Part shown: piece by piece, positions 60,116 to 64,000 of the stretch
Layout of the letters: each line of letters begins with the position of its first letter
Position numbering within the stretch: position 1 is the stretch's first letter
Assembly (NCBI GenBank): GCA_033026295.1
Contig: CM065175.1
Coordinates: 17,866,837-17,930,836, forward strand
Direction of reading: 5' to 3'
DNA length: 64,000 nucleotides
Source of the DNA: Channa striata
Taxonomy: Eukaryota; Chordata; Actinopteri; Anabantiformes; Channidae
Notes under the pieces: model-generated
What the model was told of the DNA's origin: nothing
Databases searched by the model: none
Seen by the model: the letters and a program-made list of their open reading frames with translations, nothing else
Translations under genes and position numbers: made by a program

Positions 60116-63100
60116 GTAACATGCACACACACACACAGAAACACACAGAAACCACCCTGGCAGCTCATAAGCCGCCTCCTCAGGCATCCCACTACTCCAT
60201 CTGACTCTCACTTTCTTAAACTTTTTTTTATTTCTTACACTAGACCCCGCTGCCTGCTGGAGAAACAGCCTACACTGTGCAGCCACCACACTGACCTGAT
60301 CTGATCACATAATCTCACCTCCACACTGCTGCCCACGCAATACAGGAATTCCACATGCAGTACACACACAAGCAAGATCATAATTAGCACAGAGTTTATT
60401 TTGATCCGTATGAATGCTTCCACGTAGAGATACAGTACACACAAACATGCACAACCACACACAGGCAGCAGTGGTAGAGAAATCATTGACATTTGAAATC
60501 AGTGCAGCAGAGGCAACAATATCCTGACCTGAGGTCTGTAGTATAGAACCTGTGAGTTTGAGGCTGTTAAAATTGTAAGTTTCCAATCCAAACCAAGGTA
60601 CCCCTGGTGACATGACCAAGGTTAAGAATTCAGTAAACTTCTCCAGAGCAACAATACACAAAATACAACAGTTTTAGTAGTTTTTATAATGAGTAAGAAT
60701 GTATAGATTTATGCCCTTTAAATTAACAATAACAAAGCATTAGAAATGCTTCATCAGAAAGAATGCATTGAAAAATGTTTCAAAGTACTGTAAATGTAGG
60801 GATTATGACTTAAAATGAAGTATTGGTAATATCTTTATCAGTGATCATACGAAATTCAGTTTGAAGTTTTTAATATACTGACATGTCAGTATTTGTAAAT
60901 CAGCTGAAATGGTGCTTGATCTAAAGATTACTTTATCAACAAGAGTGTTACTGTTAATTAATAACTATCTTCAAATTTATTTATTTGTTAAATTAGTGTT
61001 AAAATGAATGGCCAATTTTCTTAAAGATTTGAACAGAATAGGTAAGCAGTTATTTTATAGTCCATCTGTCATTTGATTAATTTCATACAGTAATTGCAAA
61101 CATTTGATAATTGATAAAGTAAACTGAATATTTTGCAGAGTTTGGGTTTTGGGACTGTGGTTGGCTAAATTTGTCTAAGTCTTGTGATATTTTATGATAT
61201 TATTGATGATGTTTTATAGATTAAATAATACGTTAATCAGAATTTTTACAGAACAGCCCCAAAATGTTTAGTTTGCAAAGCTTGATCCTTAAAGTAATTA
61301 CCAAAACTTTTAAAAACTTAGAAATGGCCAATGAAGGCACCAGCGTCTCCGAATGGTGCTGTAGTGCAGTACTTGAGGAAATGTAATTTGTTACTGTACA
61401 TGGCTCACATGCAGGCACCATGCTGGGAGCTTGTTCTGTCCAGCGAAGCCATGTGAGTCGTTGTGTGCATGTGTACATGAACGGTTCTGTGTGTGTGTGT
61501 GTATGGACATATGGTGGGAGTGTATGTCGGATGCAGGGTGGTGCCTGTGCCAGCAGCCCCTGGGTAGCTTTCAGGAACTGGCTGCTGTCTTGGCTGTGGT
61601 TGAGGTAGTTAGTTCAGGGTGAAAACTCTTTTCAGAGCAGCAGCTCTCAACCTGGGTGTTGGAGCCCCCAGGAGATTAGTAGATTAATTAAAGACTAAGC
61701 ATGGATCACTGTAATTTTGAAATGGTAAGTATCTTGTTTATCCAGTCATGCTATAAAAGATAAATGAGGATTTGTTGTAGGGCACTTTCAGATCAAAAAT
61801 TGGGTGAAAGAGTTTCAAAAGAAGAAAAAGTGACATTGTCTGGTTTTCAAAGAGGTGGCTGTGGATCAATTGCTAGTGCAGTCGTCCACAACAGCAGGGT
61901 CAGTGGTTCAATTTCTCACTTTCTACTGGCCACACCTTGAGGTGTCCTCGGACGAGACACTGAAGAGGTGGTGCTTTGGATGAAGTAGGTCCACAACAAT
62001 TTCCCAATGAGGATCAATATTTTAAAAGAAATATAAGGGACATAAGGTAAAAACGCTGGTTCTAATTCAGAAAAACACTGAATGATTATCAGACTGTACA
62101 GTGTATTTCAAAGATATGTTGGGACAGATTCAACAGGCCTTTGTCACTGCGGACATTTTGACATGTTTTTTTTAAGACCAGGTGTTACTAAAAGCATTAA
62201 AGATGACTTCATTTTATCCTGGTGTCCCAGGCGTGACAGCGTGACAATGAGCCAGCATGAACAATACCAGGACCTTGAAACTGAAGCAGCTGAATAGAAT
62301 TCATCCATCATTCATTTTATTATTTACACTTGTGCTTTTCCTTCTTTGACATGTCAACATGTCCTCTGTGTAAAGGGACTATTACAAAGACAGGGCAGCC
62401 TTTGTATGTTTTCAGTATGTGTGTATTACTTAATTTCTAATGTATTATTTGCTATTACAGTATTTCCAGATATTCTGGTCATTTAAATGCCATTATTCAG
62501 TTTTTTACCAAAGCAACGTTTTGTTTATTTGGATGTGTAGCTAGGGTTTTTAGAGCACCTTTAGAATTAAATTTATCCACTACACCAAAGTCTCTGTGAT
62601 TTCTGGCCAGAAAGCAGCAATGTCTCACAAATTCATACCTGGTTCTCTAATGCTCTCTGGTGGTTAAACTCATATAGCACTGTCAGTGCTGCAGGCAGAG
62701 GCTTCTGTTGAATGCTGATCAAGGATCAGATTAATCTCTGCAACCCCATCTTTAATTATTACTCAGCCAGATGGTGAACTGATTGTAGATCAGTGATTAT
62801 GGTCAGTTTCCTATGAACCCCCAGGCCTCTCCAGTGTGATTGTGGAGGAGCTCTCAGCAGTGTCTTGTTCATCTGCCTTTCTAAACCTCCTAATCAAAAC
62901 TAGGCGCTGAGTGGACTCTTTAGTCAATCAATGACTTTAATTATTCAATTAAAGCTCTAAGGAGACACTGGAAACTAGCGAACACTGCAGTTTTAGAAAC
63001 AAGAGAATTGTGTTTGTGTCTTTGACAAAAATTGACACTTCTCTGCTTGACCCAGTCTCCCATGGAAAAGGAAAGAGAATGATTTTTTTTATCTGGTTCA

Positions 63101-63501
63101 TACACGGCTAGTTGTATTTGAAAGAGAAGTAGTTTGTTCTCATCTTGTTTGCAGCGTGGCCTAGTGCAACAGCAGTATCTCTGTATGGGCAGCAGTATCT
63201 GCACCCTCCTGCTCCCAGAAGCAAACGATTTTACCTTAACTCTGAGTACAGAACATTGTTCTTGTGTCGTAATATATGTGCTTTTCTCACATTTAGGGGC
63301 ATCGGCAAGCAGGGATTCCAATGTCAAGGTAGAGATAAATCATTGTTTCTGCAGTGTTTATTCTCCTCAGGTGTTTTTTTTTTTTTTTGAGGATATTTTT
63401 TCTCTGTGTCACATTTAGTTTGCAGTTTTGTAGTCCACAAACGATGTCACGAGTTTGTGACCTTCACTTGTCCCGGCTCTGTGGCGGCACCAAGACCAGA
63501 T
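59874..63501 (+). CDS. prkcg: protein kinase C gamma, 5' part (3 exons, runs off the window)
   Basis: Exons 59874-60115, 63297-63328 and 63419-63501 join in frame to residues 1-119. A Ser/Pro-rich N-terminus of about 42 residues leads to the pseudosubstrate (FQRKGALKHKRIVEV, 43-57, Ala48 in the phospho-acceptor place). Then comes a full C1A zinc finger with His60, Cys73, Cys76, Cys90, Cys93, His98, Cys101 and Cys109 in the canonical spacing. GIGKQG and VCSFVVH match human PKC gamma rather than alpha or beta (GFGKQG, VCCFVVH). C1B, C2 and kinase domains lie beyond the window. The kinase responds to Ca2+, diacylglycerol and phosphatidylserine; C1A binds diacylglycerol. Intron positions and the 32-nt second exon are typical of conventional PKC genes. 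Confidence 0.93.
60244..60308 (+). pseudogene. decayed partial duplicate of prkcg exon 1 (C1A fragment)
   Basis: Bases 60263-60308 align without gaps to exon 1 and its donor at 60075-60120 with 36 of 46 matches. The copy still reads KQPTLCSHHTDLI then a stop, against KQPTFCSHCTDFIW in the gene: one zinc-ligand Cys is now His and Trp81 is a stop. A pyrimidine tract and TAG acceptor-like site precede it at about 60219-60243, but the donor GT is lost. It looks like a local tandem duplication that has decayed. Confidence 0.7.
61852..62022 (+). mobile_element. degenerate tRNA-derived SINE-like element
   Basis: Starts GGTGGCTGTGGATC, with a TGCAGTCGTCC block and GGTTCAATTTC like a decayed tRNA B box, then CTACTGGCCACACCTTGAGG, TGTCCTCGGACGAGACACTGAA and a final TTTCCCAATGAGGATCAAT. 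These blocks, in this order, match a fish SINE-type repeat I recall, whose consensus has TGTCCTTGGGCAAGACACTGAA. Family name not certain. Confidence 0.72.
63297..63328 (+). CDS. prkcg: prkcg exon 2 (32 nt): C1A
   Basis: Completes codon 81 and encodes GIGKQGFQCQ (82-91) plus one base of codon 92. Acceptor TTTAG|G, donor CAAG|GTAGAG. The 32-nt size matches the tiny second exon of conventional PKC genes. Confidence 0.93.
63419..63501 (+). CDS. prkcg: prkcg exon 3: end of C1A
   Basis: Residues 92-119: VCSFVVHKRCHEFVTFTCPG then a linker ending PRPD. Supplies zinc ligands Cys93, His98, Cys101 and Cys109. Acceptor TTTAG after a 90-nt intron; donor GAT|GTGAGT, phase 0, as expected before the C1B exon. 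Confidence 0.93.
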
Positions 63502-64000
63502 GTGAGTAGATGCCTCAGCTCGTACATCACAGCGTTTTACTCTCAGTTTCTTGTTTACCTTTTTAGTGAAGATTTAAGCCATCAGCGGGATATTCAGCCA
63601 TCCGCTCGTTGCCAGTGACACGTGCGCATGAGTCATCCATTAATCCATACATCCACCGCATCTCACAGCCTGGTCCCATCTGTGACGTCGGCACTCATGT
63701 CATGTCATCCTACAAGGCCGTGGAGATGCATGCAGTTGGAGATAGAGAGTGGGGGAGAGACAGGATGAGAGCGGGAGGTACCGAGAACAGTGAGATTTAA
63801 GGAGGGGGGACAACAGGCTGCTCATTCTTCCTCCATGTGGCATTTTAGGTTTTCGAGAAGATTTTTTTTTTTTGTCTTTTAACCACTTTTTTCTGCCAGC
63901 TAAATAAACTGCCTCAGAAATGAGGTCAAGGGGAACACGCGTGTGTGTTTCTGTGCGGGTGTGTGTTTGTATGTGTGCGCACCCACTTCTGTGTGTTTGA
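63502..64000. other. prkcg intron 3 (start)
   Basis: Non-coding to the window edge, with a GT-rich tail (about 63938-63980). The C1B exon is not within the window. Confidence 0.8.

Larger units (their letters stand above)
60116..63296. other. prkcg intron 1
   Basis: 3.2 kb, mostly AT-rich. It contains a decayed copy of the end of exon 1 (60244-60308) and a SINE-like relic (about 61852-62022). No other coding sequence seen. Confidence 0.85.

Noticed and set aside
61636..61675. CTCTCAACCTGGGTGTTGG-type sequence resembling a hAT transposon end
   Set aside because: Only one end is seen, with no matching inverted partner or target-site duplication; too weak to call.
1..64000. tRNA, rRNA, CRISPR or operon-like structure
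   Set aside because: None seen. The only tRNA-like sequence is in decayed SINEs, and repeats are microsatellites without regular spacers.

Overview
The window is vertebrate genomic DNA, most likely from a teleost (ray-finned) fish. The coding sequence is split by spliceosomal introns with vertebrate splice sites. The two proteins are clear vertebrate neuronal proteins. The non-coding DNA carries fish-type tRNA-derived SINEs, a MITE of a kind common in fish, a dead LINE, and many CA/GT and GA/CT microsatellites. No bacterial, organellar or CRISPR-type features are present. The species cannot be named from the sequence.

Layout. Bases 1-2819 hold no gene I can support. Bases 2820-4020 are a GC/CpG-rich island-like block with GA repeats and a good splice donor at 3735; this is the best candidate for the promoter and untranslated first exon of the main gene. 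Bases 4021-19155 would then be its first intron, with a minus-strand LINE reverse-transcriptase relic at about 6324-6760. From 19207 to 46025 lies a complete gene for an NMDA-receptor GluN2D subunit (grin2d) in 15 coding exons, 1956 residues in my assembly. Every exon junction keeps frame, and the glutamate-binding residues, pore asparagines, Leu at the GluN2 S/L site and C-terminal SSLESEV are all present. The last exon (3195 nt) encodes a tail of about 1060 residues, more than twice the human tail, with islands of conserved GluN2D motifs separated by Ser-rich, Lys/Arg/Glu-rich and Gly-rich low-complexity sequence. The 3' untranslated region probably runs to between 47.2 and 49.3 kb. Bases 49.4-59.3 kb are intergenic and contain a MITE with long inverted repeats at 57225-57813. 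From 59874 to the window edge is the 5' end of a conventional protein kinase C gene, best matched to PKC gamma (prkcg): three exons covering the pseudosubstrate and the whole C1A zinc finger (119 residues), preceded by a candidate promoter with X-box, GC-box and TATA-like motifs.

How the genes relate. GluN2D forms the glutamate-binding subunit of a Ca2+-permeable NMDA receptor. PKC gamma is a neuronal kinase activated by Ca2+ and diacylglycerol. The two lie head-to-tail on the same strand about 14 kb apart (stop to start). In human both map to 19q13, several Mb apart, so this may be a compacted version of an old linkage.

Most notable observations: a GC-AG intron with a UG-repeat just inside its donor; a (GA)11 dinucleotide repeat inside the grin2d coding frame; a 137-codon open frame directly after the grin2d stop; a decayed partial copy of prkcg exon 1 in intron 1 that keeps a readable C1A-like peptide; and RFX X-box-like motifs near both genes.
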